A stretch of 64,000 bases of DNA from Serratia nevei. Its GTDB lineage: Bacteria > Pseudomonadota > Gammaproteobacteria > Enterobacterales > Enterobacteriaceae. Under the pieces are notes generated by a model, which was not told where the DNA came from, did no database searches, and saw only the letters and a program-made list of their open reading frames with translations. Position 1 is the first letter of the stretch, and the number at the start of each line of letters is the position of its first letter. The stretch spans positions 29,082 through 93,081 of the forward strand of contig NZ_JAMYWQ010000021.1 in the NCBI RefSeq assembly GCF_024160145.1, written 5' to 3'. A program made the position numbers and the translations under genes. Positions 27,316 through 36,899 of the stretch are shown here, one piece after another.

Positions 27316-28352
27316 TGAGTCTGCCCCACACGTTGCATATCGGCCGCCCGGACGGCGTCATCAACTGGCGCGTGCCGCTGCGCCTGCTGCTGGTTAATCT
27401 TTCGCTGCTGGCTTTGTGCCTGGCGATGGCCATTGCCGCGCTGTGCTACGGCACGCTGCAGCTTTCGCTGGAACAGGTCTTTGCCGCGCTCAGCGGCGAG
27501 GCGCCGAAAAATCTGGTCACCGTGGTTACCCAATGGCGTTTGCCGCGTATCGCCATGGCGCTGCTGTTAGGCGCCGCACTCGGCATGAGCGGCGCCATCT
27601 TCCAGTCGATTATCCGCAACCCGCTCGGCAGCCCGGACGTCATCGGCTTTAACATGGGGGCTTACACCGGCGCGCTGATCGCCATCACCCTGTTCAACGG
27701 CGGCTATTACTCCATCGCCGGCGGCGCGCTGGCCGGCGGCATTCTCTCCGCGCTGGCCATTTACCTGCTGGCCTGGCGGCAAGGCATCGCCGGCTTCCGG
27801 CTGATCATCGTCGGCATCGCCATCAGCGCGGTGCTGGTCTCCACCAATACCTGGCTGATCATCACCGCCTCGCTGGAGCGAGCCATGGACGCCGCCATGT
27901 GGCAGGCCGGCTCGCTCAACGGCATGACCTGGCAGAAAGCCCAGCCCGCCGCAGCGTTCATCGTGCTGGCGGCCGCGGCCGCGCTGCTGATGGGCAAACG
28001 GCTGCAGCTGCTGGAAATGGGCGACGATACGGCGCGCGCGCTGGGCGTGAACGCCGAAGGCAGCCGGCTGTGGCTGATGCTGTTCGGCGTCACCCTCACC
28101 GCCGCCGTCACCGCCACCGCCGGGCCGATTTCCTTTATCGCGCTGGCGGCGCCGCAGATCGCCCGCCGCCTGGCCGGACACTCCTCGGTCACCCTGACGT
28201 CCTCGGCGCTGATGGGCGCGACGCTGCTGCTCGGCGCCGACGTGGTGTCCCAACATCTTTTCGCGCCGATCCAACTGCCGGTCGGGGTCGTGACCGTCTG
28301 CATCGGCGGCCTGTACCTGATTTGGCTGCTCATCCGTGAGGCCCGCAGATAA
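27315..28352 (+). CDS. fepG: Ferric-siderophore ABC permease, FepG-like
   Basis: 345-residue FecCD-type permease, partner of FepD in the heteromeric channel. Conserved blocks RLPRIAMALLLGAALGMSGA (about residue 76), NPLGSPDVIGFNMGAYTGAL and PISFIALAAPQIARRL (about residue 270). The start ATG at 27315 overlaps the fepD stop (TGATG), giving translational coupling. A GTG one codon earlier is possible. Confidence 0.88.
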   Translation: MSLPHTLHIGRPDGVINWRVPLRLLLVNLSLLALCLAMAIAALCYGTLQLSLEQVFAALSGEAPKNLVTVVTQWRLPRIAMALLLGAALGMSGAIFQSIIRNPLGSPDVIGFNMGAYTGALIAITLFNGGYYSIAGGALAGGILSALAIYLLAWRQGIAGFRLIIVGIAISAVLVSTNTWLIITASLERAMDAAMWQAGSLNGMTWQKAQPAAAFIVLAAAAALLMGKRLQLLEMGDDTARALGVNAEGSRLWLMLFGVTLTAAVTATAGPISFIALAAPQIARRLAGHSSVTLTSSALMGATLLLGADVVSQHLFAPIQLPVGVVTVCIGGLYLIWLLIREARR

Positions 28353-29176
28353 TGAAGAGTGATAATGCCATGAGCCACCGCCTGCACGCCTCGCACCTGA
28401 AGCTGGGCTACGACAATAAAATCATCGCTGACGATCTGAGCGTGGCGATCCCCGACGGCGCCTTCACGGTGATCGTCGGGCCGAACGCCTGCGGCAAATC
28501 GACGCTGCTGCGCGCCCTGTGCCGCCTGCTGCAACCTAGCGCCGGCGAGGTGATGCTGGACGGCAAGAACATCAGCAGCTTCGCTACCAAGGCGCTGGCG
28601 CGCGAGCTTGGGCTGCTGCCGCAAACCTCGATCGCGCCGGACAGCATCACCGTGGCGGACCTGGTGTCGCGCGGCCGCTATCCGCACCAGAGCCTGCTGA
28701 AACAGTGGACGCAGGCCGACAAACAGGCGGTGGAAGCCGCCATGGCGGCCACTAACGTCAGTCAGCTAGCGGACCGCAGCGTCGACGAGTTGTCCGGCGG
28801 GCAACGCCAGCGCGTCTGGGTGGCGATGGCGCTGGCGCAGCAAACGCCGCTGCTGCTGCTGGATGAACCGACCACCTATCTGGACATCGCGCACCAAATC
28901 GAGCTGCTGGATCTGTTCCGCCAGCTCAACCGTGAACGCGGCCAAACCCTGATCGCGGTGCTGCACGATCTCAACCACGCCTGCCGCTATGCCGATCACA
29001 TCATCGCTATGCGCGACGGCAAGATCGTGGCAGAGGGGAACCCGGCGGAGATCATCACCGCCGAGCTGGTGGAGCGGGTGTTCGGCATGCCATGCATGAT
29101 CATCGACGATCCGCTGTCCCACACGCCGCTGGTGATCCCGCGTGGCCGCTACCACTGCGACGCGCCGCAGGCGTAA
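28352..29176 (+). CDS. fepC: Ferric-siderophore ABC ATPase, FepC-like
   Basis: 274-residue cytoplasmic ATPase that powers FepDG. Walker A GPNACGKSTLLRAL (about residues 46-59), signature LSGGQRQRVWVAMALAQQ (about 146-163), Walker B LLLLDEPTTYLD and the switch His in AVLHDLNHACRYADHI. The start overlaps the fepG stop (TAATG). An internal Met seven residues on could also be used. Length matches FepC (271 in E. coli). Confidence 0.92.
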   Translation: MKSDNAMSHRLHASHLKLGYDNKIIADDLSVAIPDGAFTVIVGPNACGKSTLLRALCRLLQPSAGEVMLDGKNISSFATKALARELGLLPQTSIAPDSITVADLVSRGRYPHQSLLKQWTQADKQAVEAAMAATNVSQLADRSVDELSGGQRQRVWVAMALAQQTPLLLLDEPTTYLDIAHQIELLDLFRQLNRERGQTLIAVLHDLNHACRYADHIIAMRDGKIVAEGNPAEIITAELVERVFGMPCMIIDDPLSHTPLVIPRGRYHCDAPQA

Positions 29177-29278
29177 AATAGGTGATTGCCATCGATGGCG
29201 GCTCTTGCCCTTCATGCAGAGATACCAGCGTGAAGATGCCAGAGACGCCATGCGATGACTCATCATGCCCGCGTTTCT

Positions 29279-29704
29279 TTAACCTGCGGCGTTTTCCGCC
29301 ATGTGGTGAAGGATGAACCGGAAGTCTTTTTCAGTAATGGACAGAATGCCAAATCGCAGCTGATACCCCCAATTGCTTTGCAAGGACGTAAAATCCAGCT
29401 CTCGCAAAAATGGCGTTATCGGCAATGCCTTGTGTTGGGCCCAGCGCACGTCGCGGCGAAAAGGCATAAACCCTTCTCCCATATCATATTGATAGGGTTC
29501 TCCTTCATCGACAAAACCCGCAGCGGTAAACGCCATCAAGCCATCTTTTTTCCCATAACTGCTTGAGGGGGAATAATAGACAACGCCGTCACCGGGCTTG
29601 ATTTTATTCAATGGGCCTTTCTTGCCATGGCAGACCTGCATGAAACCGCCCTCAACGCCCGTTGCAACGTGATCTGCCGAAGCCACCGCCAGCCAATGAT
29701 TCAT
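29279..29704 (-). CDS. EVE domain-containing protein
   Basis: 141-residue small cytoplasmic protein with the EVE/PUA-like fold: N-terminal [20 protein letters not shown], then [18 protein letters not shown], typical of EVE proteins. EVE domains relate to modified-base reader folds (YTH, PUA), so binding of modified nucleic acid is possible, but the role is unknown. Its start overlaps the stop of the VOC gene upstream by four bases, indicating coupled expression. I see no restriction or toxin gene beside it. Confidence 0.82.
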   Translation of the reverse strand: MNHWLAVASADHVATGVEGGFMQVCHGKKGPLNKIKPGDGVVYYSPSSSYGKKDGLMAFTAAGFVDEGEPYQYDMGEGFMPFRRDVRWAQHKALPITPFLRELDFTSLQSNWGYQLRFGILSITEKDFRFILHHMAENAAG

Positions 29705-30090
29705 GCTTCATCCTCCAAAAAACAGACTCGCAACCTATGGCCATCGGCATCCTGCACGGAGAAGGTATAACCGAAATCCAACCTGACCGGTTTTTGAATA
29801 ACGTTCATTTGGGGGTTCCTCCCCCATTCCTGATAGAGCGCATCCACGGCGGCCAAATCAGGCACCGAGAACACGATTTCGCCCCGGGCCTGCGGCAGGG
29901 CAGCCGCTGGATGCACCCCCGGCTCAACCGTATGGCTTGACCACAAACCCAACTTAAAGCCATTTTTCAGAGCAAAAAGCGCAAAGGTCGGGCTTTGTTC
30001 AACCGGCTCCAGGTTTAGCAAAGCAGAATAGAAATCAGCGCTCTTCGTGACGTTGGCAACATACAGAATTGAAATTTCGGCGGTTATCAT
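29701..30090 (-). CDS. VOC family protein (glyoxalase/antibiotic-binding fold)
   Basis: 129-residue vicinal-oxygen-chelate protein: one beta-alpha-beta repeat at residues about 1-60 ([20 protein letters not shown]) and a second at about 70-129 ([40 protein letters not shown]). The pattern resembles phenazine-antibiotic binding resistance proteins of the EhpR type. Metal ligands of true glyoxalases are not clear. It shares a two-gene operon with the EVE protein. Confidence 0.8.
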   Translation of the reverse strand: MITAEISILYVANVTKSADFYSALLNLEPVEQSPTFALFALKNGFKLGLWSSHTVEPGVHPAAALPQARGEIVFSVPDLAAVDALYQEWGRNPQMNVIQKPVRLDFGYTFSVQDADGHRLRVCFLEDEA

Positions 30091-30182
30091 GGAGCTTTCT
30101 CCTTGAAGGGGGTTACACTTTACTCTGGCAGCAAGCCGTGACAGTTTCTGTCAGCAGTGCGCGCAGGTGCCGCCAGCCCCCC

Positions 30183-31769
30183 TTATTTCTCCAGCGATAC
30201 CTGCTTGAAGATGTGCTTGCCGAACGGGTCTATCTCATAGCCTTTCACTTCCTTGCGCACCGGTTCGAAGATGGTCGAGTGCGCGATCATCAGCGCCGGC
30301 ATCTGATCGTGCATTATCACCTGCGCCTGCTGATACATCGCCACCCGCTTGGCATGATCGTTCTCCTCACGCGCCTGCAGGATCAGCTGGTCGAACGGTT
30401 TGTAGCACCATTTCGCCGAGTTGGAGCCGCCGAGCGAAGCGCAGGTGAACAGCGGGCCGAAGAAGTTGTCCGGATCGCCGTTGGCGGTGGTCCAGCCCAT
30501 CAGCGCGCTCTGATGCTCGCCGTTTTTAATCCGCTGCAAATATTCGCCCCACTCGAAGGTGACGATTTTGGCGCGCACGCCGATTTTTGCCCAGTCGGCC
30601 TGGATCATCTCCGCCATGCGTTTGGCATTGGGGTTGTAAGGCCGCTGCACCGGCATCGCCCACAGATCGATGTCGAACCCCTGCCCCAGCCCGGCCTCCT
30701 GCAACAGCTGCTTCGCCCGCTCCGGCGAATACGGGTAGTCTTCAAGCTGCGCGTTGCTGCCCCATTGGGTCGGCGGCAGCAGGTTTTTGGCCGGCTGGCC
30801 GGCGCCGTGGAACACCGCGTCGATGATCGCCGGCTTGTTGACCGCCAGCGCCAACGCCTGGCGCACCTTGACGTTATCCAACGGTTTCTTCTGGGTGTTG
30901 AACGCCAGGAAGCCGATATTCAAGCCGGATTTTTCCATCACCTGAATATTGCCGTCCTGCCGCATGCGCGCCAGATCCGCCGGGTTGGGGAACGGCATCA
31001 CCTGACACTCGTTCTTTTGCAGCTTGGCGTAACGCACCGTCGCATCCGGCGTGATCGAAAACACCAGCCGGTCGATCTGCGGTTTGCCTTCCCAGTAACG
31101 ATCGAACGCCTTGTAGAGGATTTTCGCGTCCTTCTGGTACTGCACCAGCTGGAACGGCCCGGTGCCGATCGGATCGTTGTCCACCCGCTGCGGCGTGCCG
31201 GCCTTCAGCATCGCGTCGGCATATTCCGCCGAAAAAATGGTGGCGAAGTACATGCCCAGATCGGCGACGAACGGCGCCTCGGCGCGGGAGAGCTCAAAGC
31301 GCACGGTATGATCGTCCACCCTGACGATCCGGTCGATCAACGTGCCGAACTCCATCGACTCGAAGTTGGTGTAGGCGCCGTTGGAGACCTTGTGATACGG
31401 GTGGTTGGCGTCTTTCTGCCGCATAAACGAGAAGATGACGTCATCGGCGTTGAAATCGCGGGTGGGCGTGAAATATTTATTGCTCTGGAATGCCACACCT
31501 TTGCGCAGATGGAAGGTATAGCGCTTGCCGTCTGCGCTCACCTCCCAGCTTTCCGCCAGGCTGGGTTGCAGCTCGACGGTGCCGGGTTTGAAATCCACCA
31601 GCCGGTTGTAGATCGCCGCCGAACTGGCGTCCACCGTGGTGCCGGAGGTGAACAGCTGCGGGTTGAAGCCTTCCGGCGAGCCTTCGGAACAGTAGACCAG
31701 CGTATTGGCCCGCGCGCCGCCGGCAATCGCCAACGCCAGCAGCCCGATCGTTATTGCTTTTCTTTTCAT
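30183..31769 (-). CDS. Dipeptide/heme-type ABC binding protein, DppA-like (orphan)
   Basis: 528-residue periplasmic family 5 solute-binding protein very like E. coli DppA (535): a signal peptide ends near residue 22 (GGARA-NTLVY), then LVYCSEGSPEGFNPQLFTSG, IGTGPFQLVQYQKDAKILYK and PVQRPYNPNAKRMAEMIQAD. DppA binds dipeptides and in enterics also helps heme import through DppBCDF. Here no permease or ATPase genes are linked, so it must borrow a transporter or act as an extra receptor. The start at 31769 was chosen for a proper signal peptide. Confidence 0.85.
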   Translation of the reverse strand: MKRKAITIGLLALAIAGGARANTLVYCSEGSPEGFNPQLFTSGTTVDASSAAIYNRLVDFKPGTVELQPSLAESWEVSADGKRYTFHLRKGVAFQSNKYFTPTRDFNADDVIFSFMRQKDANHPYHKVSNGAYTNFESMEFGTLIDRIVRVDDHTVRFELSRAEAPFVADLGMYFATIFSAEYADAMLKAGTPQRVDNDPIGTGPFQLVQYQKDAKILYKAFDRYWEGKPQIDRLVFSITPDATVRYAKLQKNECQVMPFPNPADLARMRQDGNIQVMEKSGLNIGFLAFNTQKKPLDNVKVRQALALAVNKPAIIDAVFHGAGQPAKNLLPPTQWGSNAQLEDYPYSPERAKQLLQEAGLGQGFDIDLWAMPVQRPYNPNAKRMAEMIQADWAKIGVRAKIVTFEWGEYLQRIKNGEHQSALMGWTTANGDPDNFFGPLFTCASLGGSNSAKWCYKPFDQLILQAREENDHAKRVAMYQQAQVIMHDQMPALMIAHSTIFEPVRKEVKGYEIDPFGKHIFKQVSLEK

Positions 31770-31852
31770 TGCGCTATCCCCAGTGGTGAAAAAACAGCCC
31801 AACGGATAGCAATAAATCATGCAGTTAGCGATGTAAAGGACAAATTCCGCGC

Positions 31853-31885
31853 ATAAAAACGGGCAGGCGCGCAAGCGGCCTGCCC
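31853..31885 (-). terminator. Terminator of budAB
   Basis: Stem GGGCAGGC / GCCTGCCC followed on the minus strand by GTTTTTATG. It lies about 25 bases past the budB stop. Confidence 0.75.
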
Positions 31886-31909
31886 CGGTGAAACCGCACG
31901 ATGATGAAA

Positions 31910-33595
31910 TTAAATCATCTGACTGAAGTTCATCTGCGCCATCAGCTTATAGTTATCGGCGTAGTCGACCGGAATGGCCACCACCACCGGCCCCTGGATC
32001 GCCATCGCCTTACGCAGCATCGGCCGCAAATCCTCCACCGACTGCACGGCGAAACCAACCGCGCCGCAGGATTCCGCGTAGGCCTTGAAGTCAATCGGCC
32101 CAAACTCCACGCCGGATTTGCGCTGGTATTTGTTCACTTCCTGCATCTCCACCATGTTGTAAGCGTTATCGACCCAGATGACGTGCACGATGTTGTTTTT
32201 CAGCCGCACCGCGGTCTCCAGCTCCATGCTCGACTGCATGAACCCGCCATCGCCGGAGATCGATACCACCTTGTCGCCGGGGCGCACCAGCGCCGCGCCG
32301 ATGGCCCACGGCAGCGCCACCCCCATGGTTTGCTGGCCGTTGGAGATCAACAGCTGGCGGGCGCGGAAGCTGTACAGGTAGCGGGCGATCCAGATATGGA
32401 AGCTGCCCATGTCCACGCACAGGGTCACGTCGTCGCTGACGATGTCCTGCAGCTCCTTGACGATGCGCAGCGGGTGGATCGGCATGCCGCCGCGGCGGGC
32501 GGCGCGCTCCGCCAGTTCAGTGCGCTGGCGGCCGAGATCGGTGAGGATCAGCTCCACCTCCGGCGGCACGCAGACCGCCTCGCTGAAGGTTTCGGTCATC
32601 ATGTTCAGCGTGGCGCTGATGTTGCCCACCAGCTCGACGTCCGGCCGATAGCAGGTATCGATATCCGCCGGCAGCACGTCGATGTGCACCAGTTTCAGCC
32701 GCCCGTGGCTGTTCCACATGCAGGGATCGTATTCGATCGGATCATAGCCGACGCTCACCACCAGATCGGCCTTCTGCAACAGCTGATCGGCCGGCTGGTT
32801 GTTGAACAGGCCGACGCGGCCGGCGAAACGGGCGAAGTGGTTGACGTCGATCACCCCCGCCGCCTGATAGGTGCCGACCACCGGCATATGGGTGCGGTAC
32901 AGCAGATGGCGCACTGCCTCGCTGTTCTCCGGCCGGCTGGCCTGCAGGCCGAGCAGCAATACCGGGCATTTGGCCTGGCGGATCAGTTTCACCGCCGCCT
33001 GAATGTCGTCCGCCGCCGCGGCTCCCATGCGCGGCAAGCGGCAGCCGGCCAGCACCGGCGCGCTGACCGGTTCATTGACGATATCCATCGGCAGGCTGAC
33101 GAACGACGCCCCCGGCCGACCAAACTCGGCGCGGCGAAAGGCGTTGGCGATCACCTCGGAAATCGCCGAACCGGCATGCACTTCGGCGCAATACTTGGTC
33201 ACCGGCCGGAACATGCTGACGGTATCCATGCTCTGGTGCGTTTGCTTCAGGCTGTCGGCGCGCTTCACCGCCCCGCCGAAGGCCACCACCGCGTCCCCTT
33301 CCGAAGTGGCGGTGGCCAGCCCGGTGATCAGGTTGGAGCTGCCCGGCCCGGAGGTGACCAGCGCCACCCCGGCCTTGCCGGTCAAGCGGCCGACCGCCGC
33401 CGCCATAAAGGCCGCGTTGGCCTCATGGCGCACCACCACCGTTTCGATCGATGGCGCGTCCTCCAGCGAGTCGAACACCCGGTCGATCTTGGCGCCCGGA
33501 ATGCCGAAAACGTGTTTGACGCCCTGCGCTTCCAGATTTTTCACCACCAAATCGGCGCCGCATTGCCAGTCATTGCCTGTTTTTTCCTGTGCCAT
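31910..33595 (-). CDS. budB: Acetolactate synthase, catabolic
   Basis: 561-residue ThDP enzyme joining two pyruvates to 2-acetolactate in the acetoin/2,3-butanediol pathway. Motifs: the ThDP-activating Glu in [16 protein letters not shown] near residue 60, [15 protein letters not shown] near residue 445 and [13 protein letters not shown]. Length and absence of the anabolic FAD/regulatory features fit the catabolic AlsS/BudB type. It follows budA by 32 bases in the same operon, named slaB in some Serratia work. No budC (butanediol dehydrogenase) is next to it. Confidence 0.95.
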   Translation of the reverse strand: MAQEKTGNDWQCGADLVVKNLEAQGVKHVFGIPGAKIDRVFDSLEDAPSIETVVVRHEANAAFMAAAVGRLTGKAGVALVTSGPGSSNLITGLATATSEGDAVVAFGGAVKRADSLKQTHQSMDTVSMFRPVTKYCAEVHAGSAISEVIANAFRRAEFGRPGASFVSLPMDIVNEPVSAPVLAGCRLPRMGAAAADDIQAAVKLIRQAKCPVLLLGLQASRPENSEAVRHLLYRTHMPVVGTYQAAGVIDVNHFARFAGRVGLFNNQPADQLLQKADLVVSVGYDPIEYDPCMWNSHGRLKLVHIDVLPADIDTCYRPDVELVGNISATLNMMTETFSEAVCVPPEVELILTDLGRQRTELAERAARRGGMPIHPLRIVKELQDIVSDDVTLCVDMGSFHIWIARYLYSFRARQLLISNGQQTMGVALPWAIGAALVRPGDKVVSISGDGGFMQSSMELETAVRLKNNIVHVIWVDNAYNMVEMQEVNKYQRKSGVEFGPIDFKAYAESCGAVGFAVQSVEDLRPMLRKAMAIQGPVVVAIPVDYADNYKLMAQMNFSQMI

Positions 33596-33627
33596 GGTTC
33601 CACCTCCTAAGAAAACGATCGCCGGGG

Positions 33628-34407
33628 TTAGCCCTCGGCGGAACGAATCGCGCGATCCAAATCCTCTGGGCAGAGGTTGGCACGCAAGAAATCCGCATCA
33701 TGCGGCAACTGAAGATTGAGACGCGTGATGACGCCGAACTGCAGACGGCCATGATCGAGCTGGTAGTCCAGCACGTGGCCGCCGCCGCTGCGGTCGTCGG
33801 TAACGAAGTGTTCGTGATAGCCGGCCACGCCGATGCCCTGCATGTAATCCGGCGAGCGGAAACCGACCAGCGTGCCGCGCCGCTGATGGAACGAGAAGGT
33901 CGGCTGCTCTTCTATCGCCTCCAGCATCGGGCGATAGGGCCGCTCCTGGCGCGGCACGGTACGGGTTTCCACGTGGCTGAACTCGCCGTCGACCCGCACC
34001 GCGCAAAACAGGTTCGGTGAGGCGACCTGCTCGTCGATGCACTGGTGCAGCTGTGCCTTGGTGATCGGCCGGTCGAATTGCTGGCTGACGCTGGGCTGGA
34101 AAAAGGTGACGACGGCGAAGGGGGTTTTCTGTTGCAGGCCGGCCGGCCGGGCGCTGCCGTCGGCACGCAGCTGGTGTATTTCCTGGTCGAAAGCGATCAG
34201 TTCGCCGTCCAGGTGATTGAAAGTGCCGAGGCCGAAATCGCCGTGCTTGAGCAGTTCGGCAATGGTGGTCTCCCCCTCGTAAACCCCGTCGATGAGCGCG
34301 CTCATCAGCGAGATTTGATAGATTTCGCCCTCCCCGGCGTTGATCGACTGCCTGGCAAAACCCTGCGCCAAATGGCGCGCACAGGAACACCCGTGTTTTT
34401 CGTTCAT
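33628..34407 (-). CDS. budA: Acetolactate decarboxylase
   Basis: 259-residue cytoplasmic metalloenzyme converting 2-acetolactate to acetoin, the same length as Klebsiella BudA. The Zn-binding His cluster is visible in [19 protein letters not shown] near residue 190. The start at 34407 has GGAGG upstream and gives [15 protein letters not shown]; the longer frame upstream has no support. First gene of budAB, divergent from a LysR gene 451 bases away. Confidence 0.95.
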   Translation of the reverse strand: MNEKHGCSCARHLAQGFARQSINAGEGEIYQISLMSALIDGVYEGETTIAELLKHGDFGLGTFNHLDGELIAFDQEIHQLRADGSARPAGLQQKTPFAVVTFFQPSVSQQFDRPITKAQLHQCIDEQVASPNLFCAVRVDGEFSHVETRTVPRQERPYRPMLEAIEEQPTFSFHQRRGTLVGFRSPDYMQGIGVAGYHEHFVTDDRSGGGHVLDYQLDHGRLQFGVITRLNLQLPHDADFLRANLCPEDLDRAIRSAEG

Positions 34408-34858
34408 GACTGACTCCTCCACCAGCGCAGAACCGCAGTTCCGCGCGTTCAAAAGGCCCACCGGCGGTGAGCCAAGATGCCGCTCAGGGCGCGTTCGTCA
34501 GTTGGAACGATTCAGCCTGAGGCGACAAAAAAACCGGCACGGCTGGCCGGCCGATAACCAGGCATCAGATCAGAATGAGATAAAGTAAAGGCTTACTAAT
34601 CATTGAGACTGAACCGGTTATCAAATTGAACGGTTAATCTGGTGTTGGAGCGACAATCAACTCCTCAGGCGGCTCGCGCGGCCTGGGAAAAACATCTGCT
34701 GTTTGGTGCTAAGCGCCGTGAGGTTTATGCGTTTTCTCTCTATACGGCCGGGATGCGACGGCGTTGAGGCCCGTCGTCAACCTGCAGTCAGAGTAGCCGC
34801 CCCGCCGTCGGCAGAGAAGCGGGTATTCATAAGAAACGCTTTTGCATATAATGCAAAA
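34408..34858. other. Divergent budAB/budR control region
   Basis: 451 bases with no credible gene. It contains a direct repeat TGAACCGGTTATC (34610-34622) / TGAACGGTTAATC (34627-34639), a candidate LysR operator for budAB, and a palindrome with an embedded TATAAT just before budR. Confidence 0.55.
34840..34858 (+). promoter_or_regulatory. Palindrome with embedded -10 at the budR start
   Basis: A perfect TTTTGCAT-ATA-ATGCAAAA inverted repeat ends immediately before the budR ATG. TATAAT (34847-34852) lies within it, seven bases from the ATG, and no Shine-Dalgarno is present. A leaderless, autoregulated transcript is the simplest reading (inference). The -35 region is weak. Confidence 0.5.
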
Positions 34859-35761
34859 ATGAATGACGCCCGCTATGTAGAACATCTGCCAATTTTTCTC
34901 GACGTGGCCCGCCTGGGCAGCTTTTCCGCCGCCGCACGCCGGCTGGGTATGGTGCCCTCCTCGCTGGTGCGCCATATCGACGCGTTGGAAAGCGCCCTCG
35001 GCGCCGCACTGTTCGTGCGCTCCACCCGTGGCCTGCTGCTGACCGACGCCGGTGAGCTGCTGCTAACGCGCGCCACTGCGCTGATGACGGATATTACCGG
35101 CCTTCACGCCGAGCTGAGCGCGCTGAACGAAACGCCGCAGGGCACGCTGCGCATCAGCTGCCTGCCGACCTTCGGCAAAACCTATGTGCTGCCGCTGCTG
35201 CCGACGCTGGCGGAACGCTACCCGCAGCTGTCGGTCGACCTCGATCTGACCGAACGCCTGACCGATCCGACGCAGGAACGGCTCGACGCCGCCATCCGCA
35301 TCGGCGAACAGAAGGACAGCGCGCTGTATGCCAGCCGCATCGCCACCCAACGCTGGGTGATGTGCGCCAGCCCCGCCTACGTCGCCCGCTATGGCCTGCC
35401 GGCCTCTCTGGAAGCGCTGCCGCAGCATCGGCTGATCGCCCGCTACCACAAGCAGCAGCCGGTTTGCTGGGCGCAGATCCTCGATGCGGCGCTGATGAGC
35501 CGCTGCACCATGGCGCTGCGCTGCGACGACTTCACCGCGCAGCGCCAGGCCGCGCTGCTCGGCCTCGGCATCGCTTTTCTGCCCAATTGGGTGGTGGGGC
35601 CGGACGTGCAGCACGGGCAACTGGTACAGATGCTGGAAGATCCACGCCATGAGCAGCAAGGCATCTATCTGCTGCGGCCGATGGCGAAGGTGTCTGCCCG
35701 GCTGGCGGCCTTCACCACCCTGCTGCAGCAAACCATCGGCCAGCCGCCCAGCTGGGCGTAA
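34859..35761 (+). CDS. budR: LysR-family regulator of acetoin genes
   Basis: 300-residue LysR-type regulator: N-terminal helix-turn-helix with DVARLGSFSAAARRLGM (about residues 14-30) and a C-terminal effector domain. Its position, divergent from budA-budB, matches BudR/SlaR/AlsR activators that respond to acetate at low pH. The start gives MNDARYVEHLPIFLDV, the usual distance to the first helix. Upstream in-frame Met codons add 50 residues without LysR similarity. See the palindrome and -10 at its start. Confidence 0.88.
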   Translation: MNDARYVEHLPIFLDVARLGSFSAAARRLGMVPSSLVRHIDALESALGAALFVRSTRGLLLTDAGELLLTRATALMTDITGLHAELSALNETPQGTLRISCLPTFGKTYVLPLLPTLAERYPQLSVDLDLTERLTDPTQERLDAAIRIGEQKDSALYASRIATQRWVMCASPAYVARYGLPASLEALPQHRLIARYHKQQPVCWAQILDAALMSRCTMALRCDDFTAQRQAALLGLGIAFLPNWVVGPDVQHGQLVQMLEDPRHEQQGIYLLRPMAKVSARLAAFTTLLQQTIGQPPSWA

Positions 35762-35829
35762 AGCGGCGCGCCCCGCTCTTTTAACCGCCGCCGCTTCGGG
35801 TTACAGTAGCCGCGAAAAAAGGAGGGGTG

Positions 35830-36378
35830 ATGGATCCGCAACGGCAAATTATCGACTGGCTGCAACAAGATAACGCTCGCATGGCCGCCCTGCGCACCGT
35901 GCGCCGGCTCGGCCTGAATGACTGGTGCCTCGGCGCCGGCTTTGTACGCAATCTGGTGTGGGATAGGCGCCACGGCTATGCAGACGCCACGCCGCTCAAC
36001 GATATCGACGTGATCCACTTCGATGCGGAGCGTGCGGACGCCGAACGCGATCGCATGCTGGAGGTGCGGCTGCACCAATGGCTGCCGCAGCCGTGGTCGG
36101 TCAAAAATCAGGCACGCATGCACCTGCGCGGCGGCCGGGCGCCCTACCGCGACAGCGAAGAGGCCATCAGCTTCTGGACCGAAGTGGAAACGGCGATCGG
36201 CGCGCGCCTGAACGCCGACGACAGCATCACGCTGGTGGCTCCTTTCGGGCTCGCGGCGCTGTTCGACGACACCGTCACCTTCAACGTGAAAAACGGCGAT
36301 CGCGCGGCCTATGCCCAGCGCGTGCTCGAAAAAGGCTGGCTGCAGCGCTGGCCGCGCCTGCGGCAGGTAAAGATTTAA
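35830..36378 (+). CDS. Nucleotidyltransferase-like protein
   Basis: 182-residue protein of the COG3575 type: LGLNDWCLGAGFVRNLVWD (about residues 27-45) followed by TPLNDIDVIHFD (about 57-68), the acidic pair expected in the minimal nucleotidyltransferase fold. No helix-turn-helix or antitoxin partner is seen. AGGAGG precedes the ATG at 35830 (a GTG one codon earlier is possible). Function is unknown; it is widespread as a single gene. Confidence 0.78.
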   Translation: MDPQRQIIDWLQQDNARMAALRTVRRLGLNDWCLGAGFVRNLVWDRRHGYADATPLNDIDVIHFDAERADAERDRMLEVRLHQWLPQPWSVKNQARMHLRGGRAPYRDSEEAISFWTEVETAIGARLNADDSITLVAPFGLAALFDDTVTFNVKNGDRAAYAQRVLEKGWLQRWPRLRQVKI

Positions 36379-36430
36379 CCGCCGCTGCCGATACCCTGAG
36401 CAGCGATAGCCAGACTCAGGGAGAGCATTC

Positions 36431-36898
36431 ATGTCGACCAGCATTACCATGATCGTACCGATCAAAAATACCGTTCCCGGCGTCAGCAATGTCTTCAGCG
36501 CGCCGGGCCATCAGGGCGAATTGCTGATGGCCAAACCGGTCAACAACCAGCCGGAAGGCGGCAAAGCGAAGAAAAACGAAGGTGCCAACGGCAATGACGA
36601 ACCGGCTAACCTCAACGAAAGCCGCGCCTCGGTGCGCATCAAGGCGCTGAACCGGCAGATTCAGGCGCTGCAGCAAAAGCTGGTGGACCTGAAGGACTCC
36701 AGCGCCGATCCCAAAGAGATCGAGAAGCAAAAGCAGCTGATCGAAGCGCAGATCAAAATGTTGCAAGCCGAAATCGCACGCATCCAGAGAGAAGAGATGG
36801 AAAAGCAGCAGCAGAAGCAAATGGAAAAGGCCGCGGCGCAATCCGGCGACGGCGTAAACCGCCCGACGCCGCTCAACGCGGTGGACGTCTATATCTGA
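36431..36898 (+). CDS. FlxA-like coiled-coil protein
   Basis: 155-residue hydrophilic protein. After a variable N-terminus the segment from about residue 70 to 130 (IKALNRQIQALQQKLVDLKD onward) is a long Lys/Glu/Gln coiled coil with a Ser-Ser-Ala-Asp-Pro turn, as in the FlxA family. FlxA is flagellar sigma-28 controlled in E. coli, but function is unknown and no sigma-28 promoter was recognised here. It converges on yfeR with one base between stop codons. Confidence 0.72.
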   Translation: MSTSITMIVPIKNTVPGVSNVFSAPGHQGELLMAKPVNNQPEGGKAKKNEGANGNDEPANLNESRASVRIKALNRQIQALQQKLVDLKDSSADPKEIEKQKQLIEAQIKMLQAEIARIQREEMEKQQQKQMEKAAAQSGDGVNRPTPLNAVDVYI

Positions 36899-36899
36899 G

